Of a stretch of DNA of 21,716 nt, positions 6,455-14,531 are shown piece by piece. The stretch covers positions 1-21,716 of the forward strand of contig JAJYHA010000093.1 of assembly GCA_021784995.1 (NCBI GenBank). Reading direction: 5' to 3'. Position 1 is the stretch's first letter; each line of letters starts with the position of its first letter. This DNA is from Myxococcales bacterium (GTDB taxonomy: Bacteria > Myxococcota > Myxococcia > Myxococcales > Anaeromyxobacteraceae). The translations under genes and the position numbers were made by a program. A model generated the notes under the pieces. It was not told the origin of the DNA. It worked only from the letters and a program-made list of their open reading frames with translations, and made no database searches.

Positions 6455-7624
6455 ATGGATCCGCGGCGCTTCGTGATCGTGGTCGCCGACAGCGCCGGCT
6501 GCGGCGCGCTCCCCGACGCGGCCGAGTACGGCGACGAGGGCGCCGACACCATCGGGAACACGAGCCGCGCGGTGGGCGGGCTGGCGCTCCCCAACCTGGG
6601 CCGGCTCGGCCTCGGCAACCTGACCGCGGTGGCCGGCGTGCCGCCCGATCCGGACGCGCGGGGCTTCTTCGGCAAGATGCAGGAGCGGTCGAAGGGGAAG
6701 GACACCCTCACCGGCCACTGGGAGATGATGGGGGTGCTCCTCGAGGAGCCCCTGCGCACCTTCCCGCGGGGCTTCCCGCCCGAGCTGCTCGACCCCTGGT
6801 TGCGGGAGACGGGCGCGCCGGGCGCGCTCGGGAACCGGGCGGCGAGCGGCACCGCCATCATCCAGGAGCTGGGGGAGGAGCACCAGCGGACCGGGAAGCC
6901 GATCGTCTACACCTCGGCCGACTCCGTGTTCCAGGTGGCCTGCCACGAGGAGACCGTGCCGCTGGAGCGCCTCTACGAGTGGTGCCGCGCCGCCCGCCGG
7001 CTGCTCGACCCGTGGCGGGTCGCTCGCGTCATCGCCCGCCCGTTCGTCGGCGCGCCGGGCGCCTACGTCCGGACCTACCACCGGCGGGACTTCGCCATCG
7101 CCACCCCCGGCCGCACCGTGCTGGAGGCGCTGGTGGAGCGCGGGGTGCCGGTGATCGGGGTGGGGAAGATCCCGGACATCTTCGACCATCGGGGCGTCAC
7201 GGAGGAGATCCACACGGCTGGGAACGCCGACGGCCTGGCCCGGACCGAGCGCCTGGTCGAGACGGTGGAGCACGGGCTCGTCTTCGTGAACCTGGTCGAC
7301 TTCGACACGCTGTACGGCCACCGCAACGACGCGCCCGGCTACGCACGCGCGCTGGAGGAGCTCGACCGGGCCCTGCCGCCCATCCTGTCGCGGCTCCGGG
7401 TGGGCGACGTCCTGGCCCTGACGGCGGACCACGGCTGCGATCCGACCACGCCCTCCACCGATCACTCGCGCGAGTACGTCCCGCTGCTGGTGCACGTGCC
7501 CGGCGCGGCGGGCGGCTCGCTGGGCGTGCGCAGCTCCTTCGCCGACCTCGGCGCCACGGTCTCCGAGTTCTTCGGCGTCGCGCCCGCCGTCGGCCGGAGC
7601 TTCCTCCGCTCGCTGCGCCGCTGA
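6455..7624 (+). CDS. deoB: Phosphopentomutase
   Basis: A 389-residue alkaline-phosphatase-superfamily enzyme that interconverts (deoxy)ribose 1-phosphate and 5-phosphate in the cytoplasm, feeding deoC in nucleoside salvage. The N-terminal metal motif is VADSAGCGALPDA (D12). The phospho-acceptor threonine lies in GKDTLTGHWE (T84). Further metal ligands are in NLVDFDTLYGHR, TADHGCDPTTPSTDHSREY and nearby residues. The cap domain covers roughly residues 95-215. Length is normal for the family. The ATG at 6455 lies 9 bases after deoC with only a weak ribosome-binding site, consistent with coupling. No purine or pyrimidine phosphorylase gene is seen next to it. Confidence 0.95.
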   Translation: MDPRRFVIVVADSAGCGALPDAAEYGDEGADTIGNTSRAVGGLALPNLGRLGLGNLTAVAGVPPDPDARGFFGKMQERSKGKDTLTGHWEMMGVLLEEPLRTFPRGFPPELLDPWLRETGAPGALGNRAASGTAIIQELGEEHQRTGKPIVYTSADSVFQVACHEETVPLERLYEWCRAARRLLDPWRVARVIARPFVGAPGAYVRTYHRRDFAIATPGRTVLEALVERGVPVIGVGKIPDIFDHRGVTEEIHTAGNADGLARTERLVETVEHGLVFVNLVDFDTLYGHRNDAPGYARALEELDRALPPILSRLRVGDVLALTADHGCDPTTPSTDHSREYVPLLVHVPGAAGGSLGVRSSFADLGATVSEFFGVAPAVGRSFLRSLRR

Positions 7625-7749
7625 CCATCGCGTCACCCCCCCCGGCGGGCCTGCGCCGGAGCGCACAGCCCCAAACGGCCGGCGCCGTCATCCGGCGCAT
7701 GCGGCAGGCATCAGCACGGCGTCGCGCCTCGCGGCGCCGCGGAGGGCTC

Positions 7750-9165
7750 ATGGACGTGCTGATGCTGTCGCGGCTGCAGTTCGCGCTGACGATCATGTTC
7801 CACTACCTGTTCCCGCCGCTGACGATCGGCCTGTCCGCCGTCATCGCCGTGCTGCTCTGGCGCCACCTGCGCACGGGGGATCCCACCTACCACCAGGCCG
7901 CGCACTTCTGGACGGGGCTCTTCGCCGTCAACTTCGCCATCGGCGTCGCCACCGGCGTCGTGATGGAGTTCCAGTTCGGGACGAACTGGTCGCGCTACGC
8001 GACCTTCGTGGGCGACATCTTCGGCTCGGCGCTGGCCGCGGAGGGCATCTTCGCCTTCTTCCTCGAGTCGGGCTTCCTGGCCGTGCTCGTCTTCGGCTGG
8101 GACCGGGTCTCGGCGCGGACGCACTTCGTCTCGGCGGTGCTGGTGGCGGTGGGCTCCGTCTTCTCCGCGGTGTGGATCATCGTCGCGAACAGCTGGCAGC
8201 AGACCCCGGCCGGCTACCGGCTGGTGGGCGAGGGCGCCGCCCGGCACGCGGAGATCACCGGCTTCTGGGACGCGGTGCTGAACCCCTCCACGGTGGGGAG
8301 GCTGCTCCACACCCTGAACGGCGCCTACGTGCTCGGGGCCTTCTTCGTCCTCTCGATCTCGGCCTGGTACCTGCTCCACGGGCGCCACGAGGAGTTCGCG
8401 CGCCGCAGCTTCTCCGTCGCGCTGCCGTTCGCGGCCCTCTTCTCCGTGCTGCTGCTGCTGACGGGCGACCAGAGCGCCCGCGTCGTGGCGCGGTACCAGC
8501 CGGCGAAGCTGGCCGCGATGGAGGGCCACTTCCGCGACGGCCCGGCCGACCTGCACCTGCTCGGCGTCCCGCTCGAGCGCGAGCACCGGGTCGCGTTCGG
8601 GGTGGGGGTTCCGGGTGGCCTCTCGCTCATGCTCCACGGACGGCCCGACGCCCCGGTGCCGGGCCTCGACTCCGTCGCGCCGGCCGACCGTCCGCCCGTG
8701 GCGGTGCCCTTCCACGCGTTCCACGCCATGGTGGGGCTCGGGACGGCCTTCGTCCTCCTCACCCTCTACGGCCTCTGGCAGCATCGCCGGGGCGCGCTCT
8801 TCAGGCGGCGCTGGCTGCTCTGGGTCTTCGTGCTCGCCGTGGTCGGCCCCTACGCGACGAACCAGCTCGGGTGGGTGGTGGCCGAGGCGGGCCGGCAGCC
8901 GTGGACGGTCTACGGGCTGCTGCGGACCGAGCACTCCTTCTCGCCCGCCGTCTCGGCCGATCAGATCCTCTCTTCGGTGATCCTCTTCGGCCTCGTCTAC
9001 GTGGGGCTGGGGCTGGTCTGGATCTACGTCATGAACGCGAAGATCCAGGCGGGACCGCCTGCGGAGGAGGCGCCGGGGCCGGCGCGGGGCGAGGACCTGC
9101 TGGACGTGGCGGCGGCGTACGAGGAGCCCGGTCGCGGGCACCTGGCCCGCGGCGGGAGGGCGTGA
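7750..9165 (+). CDS. cydA: Cytochrome bd-type quinol oxidase subunit I (short Q-loop type)
   Basis: A 471-residue membrane protein carrying the three hemes of a bd oxidase, which reduces oxygen to water with quinol without pumping protons. Landmarks: H18 (MFHYLFPPLTIGLS), E98 and E106 with the family spacing, H187 (LLHTLNGAYVLGAF), Q-loop K253 and E258 (QPAKLAAMEGHF), M327 (FHAFHAMVGLG) and GRQPW (381-385). It is clearly shorter than the E. coli enzyme (522 residues), so it is the short Q-loop form. The ATG is preceded by GGAGGG. The 125 bases upstream after deoB hold a C run and small GC-rich inverted repeats (GGCCGGCGCC region) but no convincing promoter or terminator. It overlaps cydB by one base. 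Confidence 0.95.
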   Translation: MDVLMLSRLQFALTIMFHYLFPPLTIGLSAVIAVLLWRHLRTGDPTYHQAAHFWTGLFAVNFAIGVATGVVMEFQFGTNWSRYATFVGDIFGSALAAEGIFAFFLESGFLAVLVFGWDRVSARTHFVSAVLVAVGSVFSAVWIIVANSWQQTPAGYRLVGEGAARHAEITGFWDAVLNPSTVGRLLHTLNGAYVLGAFFVLSISAWYLLHGRHEEFARRSFSVALPFAALFSVLLLLTGDQSARVVARYQPAKLAAMEGHFRDGPADLHLLGVPLEREHRVAFGVGVPGGLSLMLHGRPDAPVPGLDSVAPADRPPVAVPFHAFHAMVGLGTAFVLLTLYGLWQHRRGALFRRRWLLWVFVLAVVGPYATNQLGWVVAEAGRQPWTVYGLLRTEHSFSPAVSADQILSSVILFGLVYVGLGLVWIYVMNAKIQAGPPAEEAPGPARGEDLLDVAAAYEEPGRGHLARGGRA

Positions 9166-10190
9166 TGGATCTCCAGATCCTCTGGTTCGGGCTGCTGGGC
9201 CTGCTGCTCGCCGGCTACGCGGTGCTCGACGGCTTCGACCTCGGTGTCGGCACGCTCTACATCCTGACGCGCGGCGACGGCGAGCGGCGCGTCCTGCTCA
9301 ACGCCATCGGCCCGGTGTGGGACGGCAACGAGGTGTGGCTGGTCACCTTCGGCGGCGCCCTGTTCGCGGCCTTCCCGCGCGCCTACGCCGCCGCCTTCAG
9401 CGCGCTCTACACGCCGCTGATGGTGCTCATCCTGGCCCTCATCTTCCGCGCGGTGGCCATCGAGTTCCGCAGCCGCCACGCCGCGCCGGGCTGGCGCCGC
9501 ACCTGGGACGTCGCCTTCTTCCTCGCCAGCGCGCTCTCGCCCGTGGTCTTCGGCGCCGCGGTGGCGAGCCTCATGATCGGCCTCCCGATCGACGCGCGCG
9601 GTGAGGCGCACGTCCCGATCCTGCGGCTGCTCACGCCCTTCCCGTTGCTGGTCGGGCTCCTCGCGCTCTCGCTCTTCACGCTGCACGGCGCCGTCTGGCT
9701 CCTCGTCAAGACCGAGGGCGAGTTGCAGGAGAAGGTCCGGCGCTGGGTCTGGTCGGCGGCGGGCCTCTTCTTCGTGCTCTACTTCCTCACCACCACCGTC
9801 GCGCTGGTGAGCGTCCCGCACGCCACGGCGGGGTTCGTGCAGGCGCCCTGGGCCTGGGCCCTGGTGGTGGCGAACGTGCTCGCGGCGGCCAACGTCCCCC
9901 GCGCCGCCTACCTGCGGCGCCATGGCCAGGCCTTCGTGTCGTCGGCCATCACCATCGTCGCGCTGGTCTGCCTCTTCGGGCTGGCGCAGTGGCCCAACCT
10001 GATCCCGTCCACCCTCTCGCCCGACCTCTCGATCACCGTCCGCAACGGCTCCAGCACGCCGGCCACCCTGCGCAACATGGCCATCATCGCCGCGCTCGGG
10101 ATGCCCTTCGTGATCGGGTACACCGGGCTCGTCTACTGGGTCTTCCGGGGCAAGGTTCGCGCGGGGGAGCACGGGGCGCACGCGTACTGA
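9165..10190 (+). CDS. cydB: Cytochrome bd-type quinol oxidase subunit II
   Basis: A 341-residue partner of CydA with about eight or nine hydrophobic helices. Family hallmarks are WFGLLGLLLAGYAVLDGFDL (D22, D25) near the N terminus and IGPVWDGNEVWLVTFGGALF around D53, as well as a C-terminal MPFVIGYTGLVYWVF helix. The start ATG overlaps the cydA TGA (TGATG) and has a GGGAGGG ribosome-binding site. No cydX-like small ORF and no cydDC are visible next to it. The last 58 bases are antisense to the end of the napH-like gene, so the two transcription units converge without a terminator between them. Confidence 0.95.
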   Translation: MDLQILWFGLLGLLLAGYAVLDGFDLGVGTLYILTRGDGERRVLLNAIGPVWDGNEVWLVTFGGALFAAFPRAYAAAFSALYTPLMVLILALIFRAVAIEFRSRHAAPGWRRTWDVAFFLASALSPVVFGAAVASLMIGLPIDARGEAHVPILRLLTPFPLLVGLLALSLFTLHGAVWLLVKTEGELQEKVRRWVWSAAGLFFVLYFLTTTVALVSVPHATAGFVQAPWAWALVVANVLAAANVPRAAYLRRHGQAFVSSAITIVALVCLFGLAQWPNLIPSTLSPDLSITVRNGSSTPATLRNMAIIAALGMPFVIGYTGLVYWVFRGKVRAGEHGAHAY

Positions 10191-11053
10191 TCGCGCCGCC
10201 ACGCGCCGTGGGGCGCCTCGGCCGCCGGGGCGCCGTCCCGCAGCCGCCCGGGCGGGGCGACGGAGAGCGCTCCCGTCGGGCACCGATCGACGCAGTCGAG
10301 GCAGCTCGTGCAGCCCTCGAGGCGCCCGGGGGTGCGCGGGTCGACGCCCCAGGGGCAGAGGGCGAAGCACGGGGCGCCCTCCCCGCACCGGCAGCGCGCC
10401 GGGTGGAGGCGCGGGCCCATCGTCCGGCGCGTCCGCAGGAGGGCGGCCAGCGTGCCCGCCGGGCAGAGCACGCGGCAGACGACCCGGCGCGGCACCGCGA
10501 GGTCGACGACCAGGGCGAGCGCGAGCAGGAGCGCCGTCACCTGGGGCAGGGCGCGGGCGGCGTGCAGCTCGAGCGGGAACGCCGTGACGAGCCGGGGTGG
10601 CGCGAGCAGCGCGGCGAGGGGCACCGCGAGGACGAGCGAGGCGGAGAGCAGCGCCACCAGGAGTCCCCGCCGCGCGGCCCGGGCGGCGCGGGGCGGGTCG
10701 CCCGTCCAGCGATGGCGGCGGCGCAGCGCGCGATCGAGGAGCTCGGAGAGGAGGCCGAACGGGCAGGCCCAGGAGCAGAAGACGGGCCCGAGCGCCGCGG
10801 CCAGCAGGGCGAGCGGGAGCGCCCCGGCGAGCAGCCGCCACGGCGCGCTGCGAGCGGCCGCCATGGCGGAGAGCGCCGTGGCCGGCTCGACGAGGTCGGC
10901 GGGCCCGATCCGCAGCGCGACGAGGGTCCCCGCCAGGGCGGGGGTGCCGGCGAGGGGCAGGAGCAGGAAGCCGATCGCGAAGGTCGCCTGCGTGGCGCGG
11001 CGCCAGCGCGAGAGCCGGCGGGGACCCCGGGCCCGGAGCGCGGCGCCGGTCAC
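10133..11053 (-). CDS. napH: NapH-like membrane iron-sulfur protein
   Basis: A 306-residue polytopic membrane protein of the NapH/NosR type, thought to pass electrons from quinol into the periplasmic nitrate reductase. Four hydrophobic segments are seen (about residues 22-45, 72-92, 130-150, 172-187). It has the two CxxxCP loop motifs, C93/C97 (CSWACPFG) and C193/C197 (CRVLCPAG). Two ferredoxin clusters follow near the C terminus: C221, C223, C229, C233 (slightly unusual spacing) and C248, C251, C254, C258 (CTSCLDCVDRCP). The GTG at 11051-11053 overlaps the napG stop (GTGA). About 40 residues beyond the last cluster, with a further CAPC, run into the end of cydB on the other strand; that tail may be loosely conserved. 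Confidence 0.87.
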   Translation of the reverse strand: MTGAALRARGPRRLSRWRRATQATFAIGFLLLPLAGTPALAGTLVALRIGPADLVEPATALSAMAAARSAPWRLLAGALPLALLAAALGPVFCSWACPFGLLSELLDRALRRRHRWTGDPPRAARAARRGLLVALLSASLVLAVPLAALLAPPRLVTAFPLELHAARALPQVTALLLALALVVDLAVPRRVVCRVLCPAGTLAALLRTRRTMGPRLHPARCRCGEGAPCFALCPWGVDPRTPGRLEGCTSCLDCVDRCPTGALSVAPPGRLRDGAPAAEAPHGAWRRDQYACAPCSPARTLPRKTQ

Positions 11054-11559
11054 GGCCGGGCTCCGCGGGGCACCACGCGGATGGCGCTCTCCTCCGCCGG
11101 GCAGCGCCGCTCGCACAGGCCGCAGCCGACGCACCGATCGGTGACGGCCGGTCGCAGCAGGGCGTCCTGCCCGATGGCCTCGCCCTGGAGCGGACAGGCG
11201 TCGAGGCAGGTGCGGCAGAGCACGCCCTGGAAGGCGTAGCAGCGGTCGGTGAGCACGCGCGCGCGGCCCATGTCGACCCGGCGCGGGTCGTGGATGGGCC
11301 GCAGCGCGCCGGTGGGGCAGACGGGGGGGCACCTCATGCAGAGCCAGCACGGCTCGCGGCGCGGGACGATCGCCGGTGTCCCCATGCCTGCGCCAGCGCC
11401 CGGCCCGGCCGGGCGCAGCGCGTGGTAGGGGCAGACCTCGACGCAGCGCCCGCACCGGATGCAGAGCGCGTCGAACGAGGCCTCGTCGAGGGCGCCCGGC
11501 GGACGGAGCGGCGCGTGCAGCAGCGCCCGCCGCAGCAGCGCGGCCGCGGAGCGCCTCAT
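11050..11559 (-). CDS. napG: NapG-like four-cluster ferredoxin, no clear Tat signal
   Basis: A 169-residue ferredoxin with four 4Fe-4S sites: CIRCGRCVEVCP, CWLCMRCPPVCP, a third using CYAFQGVLCRTCLDACP, and CVGCGLCERRCP. The segments RPPGALDEASFDALC and CYAFQGVLCRTC match the NapG pattern rather than NapF, with the final ESAIRVVP also typical. It is expected to work with NapH in feeding electrons to NapA. Unlike standard NapG, the first 20 residues (MRRSAAALLRRALLHAPLRP) contain no proper twin-arginine signal with a hydrophobic core. The ATG overlaps the napD stop (ATGA) and no in-frame alternative start lies upstream, so it may be cytoplasmic. Confidence 0.87.
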   Translation of the reverse strand: MRRSAAALLRRALLHAPLRPPGALDEASFDALCIRCGRCVEVCPYHALRPAGPGAGAGMGTPAIVPRREPCWLCMRCPPVCPTGALRPIHDPRRVDMGRARVLTDRCYAFQGVLCRTCLDACPLQGEAIGQDALLRPAVTDRCVGCGLCERRCPAEESAIRVVPRGARP

Positions 11560-11795
11560 GGCGCGTCGCGGACGGCCCCGACGTAGGTCGGGAAGATCCC
11601 CAGGATCGCCTCGTCCTCCGCCACCAGGCGCTCCACCATCCGCTCCAGCGCGGCGCCGTCGTCCACCTCGAGCACCGCGGCGATGCGCCGGTGGCCGTCG
11701 CCGCCGCAGAGGGAGAGGCCCTCGACGCGGAGGAGGCGCGCCGCCACCCGGGGCTCCGCGCCCGGCGCCGTCTCGATGAGGACGCCCGCGATCAC
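11556..11795 (-). CDS. napD: NapD chaperone for the periplasmic nitrate reductase
   Basis: A 79-residue cytoplasmic protein of the NapD family, which binds the Tat signal of NapA and delays export until the molybdenum cofactor is inserted. The pattern is the expected ferredoxin-like fold: IAGVLIETAPGAEPRVAARL, a central HRRIAAVLEVDD strand, and the ending ILGIFPTYVGAV. The start is a GTG at 11793-11795, 13 bases after the napA stop. There is no nearer ATG in frame. Its position directly after napA and before napG is the same as in the Desulfovibrio napCMADGH order. Confidence 0.88.
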   Translation of the reverse strand: MIAGVLIETAPGAEPRVAARLLRVEGLSLCGGDGHRRIAAVLEVDDGAALERMVERLVAEDEAILGIFPTYVGAVRDAP

Positions 11796-11808
11796 CGTCG
11801 GCCCCGCC

Positions 11809-14058
11809 TCAGGCCCTCTCCAGCCGCACCGCGCAGATCTTGAACTCGGGCTGGTTCGAGACGGGATCGACGGCGTCGATGGTCACCACGTTGCACATGT
11901 GATCCGCGTCGTGCATCTGCAGGAAGGCCAGCCCCGCCCGCGCGCCGTCGGTGACCCGGGCCCGGAACACCTCGGCGCCGCGGCGCGAGGTCACGCGCAC
12001 GCGGTCGCCGCTCGCGATCCCAAGCCGCGCCGCGTCCTGCGGGTGGAGCTCGAGCAGCGCCTCGGCGTTGGCGTGCTGCAGCTCCTTGCACTTCCGCGTC
12101 ATGGTGCCGGTGTGCCACTGCTCGATGACGCGCCCGGTGGTCAGGTAGGTCGGGAAGCCCGCGTCCACGACCTCCTCCGGCGGCTTCTGGGGCCGCAGCC
12201 AGATCACCGCCCGGTGATCGGGCCGCCCGTAGAAGAGGATGCGCTGCGGGTGGTCGGCCGGGACCAGCGGATCCTCGCCCCGCACGTACCGGCGCCGGGT
12301 CCCGGGGTGGCCCTCGGCGGGGAGCGGCCACAGCAGCCCGTGCGCCTGCCGCAGGCGCTCGCGGGTCATGCCCGAGAAGTCGTAGGCGGTCCCCTTCGCC
12401 ACCCGGAGGATCTCCTCCCACGCGTCGGAAGGGCCCCGGTACGGCACGAGCGCGCCCTGGCCCAGCCGCCGCGCCAGGTCGCACAGGATGTCGAAGTCCG
12501 GGCGCGCCTCGCCCGCCGGCGCCACGGCGCGCTCGAGGAGCTGGTACCTCCGCTCCGTGCAACCGTACACGCCCTCCTTCTCGGCCCAGAGCGCCGCCGG
12601 CAGCACCACGTCGGCCAGCTCGCTGGTGCGCGTGGGGTGGTACGCCTCCGACGTGACCACGAAGGCGCCCTCGCGCCGCATCGCCCTGCGGTAGCGGTTG
12701 ACGTTGGGGAGCGACTGGCCGGGGTTCGTGCACATCACGTACAGGCACTTGAGCTTGCCCTCGTCGAGGGCCTGGAACAGCCGCAGCGCGTGGAGGCCCG
12801 GCCGCGGCGCGAGGGTCCCGGCCGGCACGCCCCACAGGCGCTCCATCTCGGCCCGGTGCCTCTCGTTGGTGACCAGGCGTCCGTACGGGAGCAGGTGCGA
12901 GAGGGCGCCGCCGTCGCGCACCCCGCCGCAGGCGTTGGGCTGCCCGGTGAGCGAGAGCGGGGTCGAGCCCGGGAGGCCGATCTTGCCGGTCAGCAGGTGG
13001 AGGTTGTGGACCAGGTTGTTGGCCCAGACGCCCTTGGTGCGCTGGTTGAGGCCCATGGTCCACATCGACATGGCCGTGCGTCCCCGCTCGCCGAACCAGC
13101 GCGCGGCGGTGACGATGTCCTCGGCGCGGCAGCCGGAGAGCGCCGCCGCGGCGGCCGGCGTGAAGGGCTCGAGGAAGCGCTCGTAGTCGGCGCGCGTCCG
13201 GTTGGCCTCGGCCCCCTCGCCGAACGCGACGTGGTCGCGCAGGAAGGCCTCGTCCACCAGGCGCTCCCGGACCAGCACGTGCGCGAGGGCGTTGAGGATC
13301 GCCAGGTCGGTTCCGGGCGTGAACGAGAGGTGGAGGTCGGCGATGCGCGCGGTGGGCGTGCGGCGTGGATCGAGGACGACGACCTTGACGCCGGTCCCGT
13401 GCTCCTTGCGCTGCACGATGCGGCGGAAGAGGATCGGGTGCGCCTCGGCGGTGTTGGAGCCGACGATCAGGAACCGGTCGGCGTGATCGATGTCCTCGTA
13501 GCAACCCATCGGCTCGTCCTTGCCGTAGGTCGTCACGTACCCCGCCGTCGCGCTGGCCATGCAGAGCCGCGGGTTCCCGTCCACGTTGTTGGTGCGAAGC
13601 CCCGCCTTGAAGAGCTTGTTCGCGACGTAGGTCTCCTCGGTCAGCGCCTGGCCGGAGCCGTAGAAGCCGACCGCGTCCGGGCCGAAGCGGTCGATCGCGT
13701 CCCGGAACCGCGACGCGACGAGGCCCATCGCCTCGTCCCAGCTCGCCTGCAGGAGCCGGTCGCCCCTGCGGACGAGCGGGTGCAGCGCCCGGTCGGGCGC
13801 GTCCATGATCCCGGGCAGCAGGAAGCCCTTCAGGCAGAGGAAGCCGGCGTTGTGGTCCTCCTTGTCGCCCTGGACCGCCACCACCTTCCCGCCGCGGACG
13901 CCGACGTACAGCCCGCAGCCCGTCCCGCAGTAGCGGCAGACGCTCTTCACCCACCGGGTGTCGCCGTCCGCGGCGCGCGCGTCGGCGCGCGCCCCCAGCG
14001 CGGAGAGGGCCGAGGCGGCGGCGGTGGCCTTCAGGAAGTCGCGGCGGCTCACGGTCAT
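11809..14058 (-). CDS. napA: Periplasmic nitrate reductase catalytic subunit
   Basis: A 749-residue molybdopterin oxidoreductase that reduces nitrate to nitrite in the periplasm. The N terminus is a classic Tat signal, SRRDFLKATAAASALSALGA. The 4Fe-4S site is CRYCGTGCGLYVGV (C41, C44, C48) plus C75 in FLCLKG, with the conserved lysine K77. The molybdenum-ligating cysteine is C166 in NPRLCMASATAGY. The MGxN-type motif TMGLNQRTKGVWANN and the C-terminal EQWHTGTMTRK region also match NapA. Length is close to the monomeric Desulfovibrio enzyme (about 755) and shorter than the E. coli type. The ATG has a GGAGG ribosome-binding site and overlaps the napM stop. No napB is present. Confidence 0.95.
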   Translation of the reverse strand: MTVSRRDFLKATAAASALSALGARADARAADGDTRWVKSVCRYCGTGCGLYVGVRGGKVVAVQGDKEDHNAGFLCLKGFLLPGIMDAPDRALHPLVRRGDRLLQASWDEAMGLVASRFRDAIDRFGPDAVGFYGSGQALTEETYVANKLFKAGLRTNNVDGNPRLCMASATAGYVTTYGKDEPMGCYEDIDHADRFLIVGSNTAEAHPILFRRIVQRKEHGTGVKVVVLDPRRTPTARIADLHLSFTPGTDLAILNALAHVLVRERLVDEAFLRDHVAFGEGAEANRTRADYERFLEPFTPAAAAALSGCRAEDIVTAARWFGERGRTAMSMWTMGLNQRTKGVWANNLVHNLHLLTGKIGLPGSTPLSLTGQPNACGGVRDGGALSHLLPYGRLVTNERHRAEMERLWGVPAGTLAPRPGLHALRLFQALDEGKLKCLYVMCTNPGQSLPNVNRYRRAMRREGAFVVTSEAYHPTRTSELADVVLPAALWAEKEGVYGCTERRYQLLERAVAPAGEARPDFDILCDLARRLGQGALVPYRGPSDAWEEILRVAKGTAYDFSGMTRERLRQAHGLLWPLPAEGHPGTRRRYVRGEDPLVPADHPQRILFYGRPDHRAVIWLRPQKPPEEVVDAGFPTYLTTGRVIEQWHTGTMTRKCKELQHANAEALLELHPQDAARLGIASGDRVRVTSRRGAEVFRARVTDGARAGLAFLQMHDADHMCNVVTIDAVDPVSNQPEFKICAVRLERA

Positions 14059-14504
14059 GGGTGTGCCTCCTTCGACGCGTGGGGCGAGGTCTGGCCCTGC
14101 ACGTGGAGCGCGTGCGGGGGGTGGCACTCGAAGCAGCTCCGGGTGATCCCGTCGCGCGTCGTCGAGGCCGCCTGGATCGGATGGCAGCTCCGGCACGAGC
14201 TCGCCGGCGGGCGCGCCACGAAGTCGGTCCCGGTCGAGCCGTGACAGACGAAGCACCCGACCAGCGCCATGCCGTGGCGGCCGTCGCGCCAGGCGGTGGC
14301 GACGGCCGGGGTGGCCTGCGCGTGGCAGCCGGCGCAGGTGTCGAGGCCGGCGTCCACCTCCGGGTGGCGCGCGGCGGCCGGGGGGGCGGCCGCCGCGGGG
14401 GCTTGCGCCCTCCCCGCGCCGGCGCAGGCCGCGCCCCCGAGGACCAGCGCGAGGATCGGCGCCACGAGGGCCGCCGCCGCCCACCACCGCGTGCGCGTGC
14501 GCAT
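14055..14504 (-). CDS. napM: Tetraheme cytochrome c (NapM-like)
   Basis: A 149-residue exported cytochrome with four CxxCH motifs: CAGCH (57-61), CFVCH (84-88), CRSCH (104-108) and CFECH (124-128), plus extra histidines (H47, H77, H131, H134) that can serve as distal ligands. The N terminus is a long hydrophobic signal region (about residues 7-28) ending in GGAACAG. This could be a signal-peptidase I site, or a weak lipobox with C27. Size, heme number and position directly before napA match NapM of Desulfovibrio, which is thought to carry electrons to NapA. The motif spacing does not fit the diheme NapB. GGGGGAG precedes the ATG and the stop overlaps the napA start. Confidence 0.83.
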   Translation of the reverse strand: MRTRTRWWAAAALVAPILALVLGGAACAGAGRAQAPAAAAPPAAARHPEVDAGLDTCAGCHAQATPAVATAWRDGRHGMALVGCFVCHGSTGTDFVARPPASSCRSCHPIQAASTTRDGITRSCFECHPPHALHVQGQTSPHASKEAHP

Positions 14505-14531
14505 GCTCGTCTCCCCCGGCCGTCGAGGCCG

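Noticed and set aside
7625..7749. GC-rich inverted repeats between deoB and cydA as a terminator or riboswitch
   Set aside because: The repeats are short and imperfect with no T-run after them, and at this GC content such matches are expected by chance.
6211..9165. A 984-codon + strand frame ending in cydA
   Set aside because: The part before 7750 is a shadow of deoC and deoB in another frame; cydA starts at an ATG with GGAGGG and the normal N terminus.
10133..11455. A longer NapH frame starting inside napG
   Set aside because: The extra 134 codons are the napG region in another frame, rich in Arg and Pro. The GTG overlapping the napG stop gives a normal NapH.
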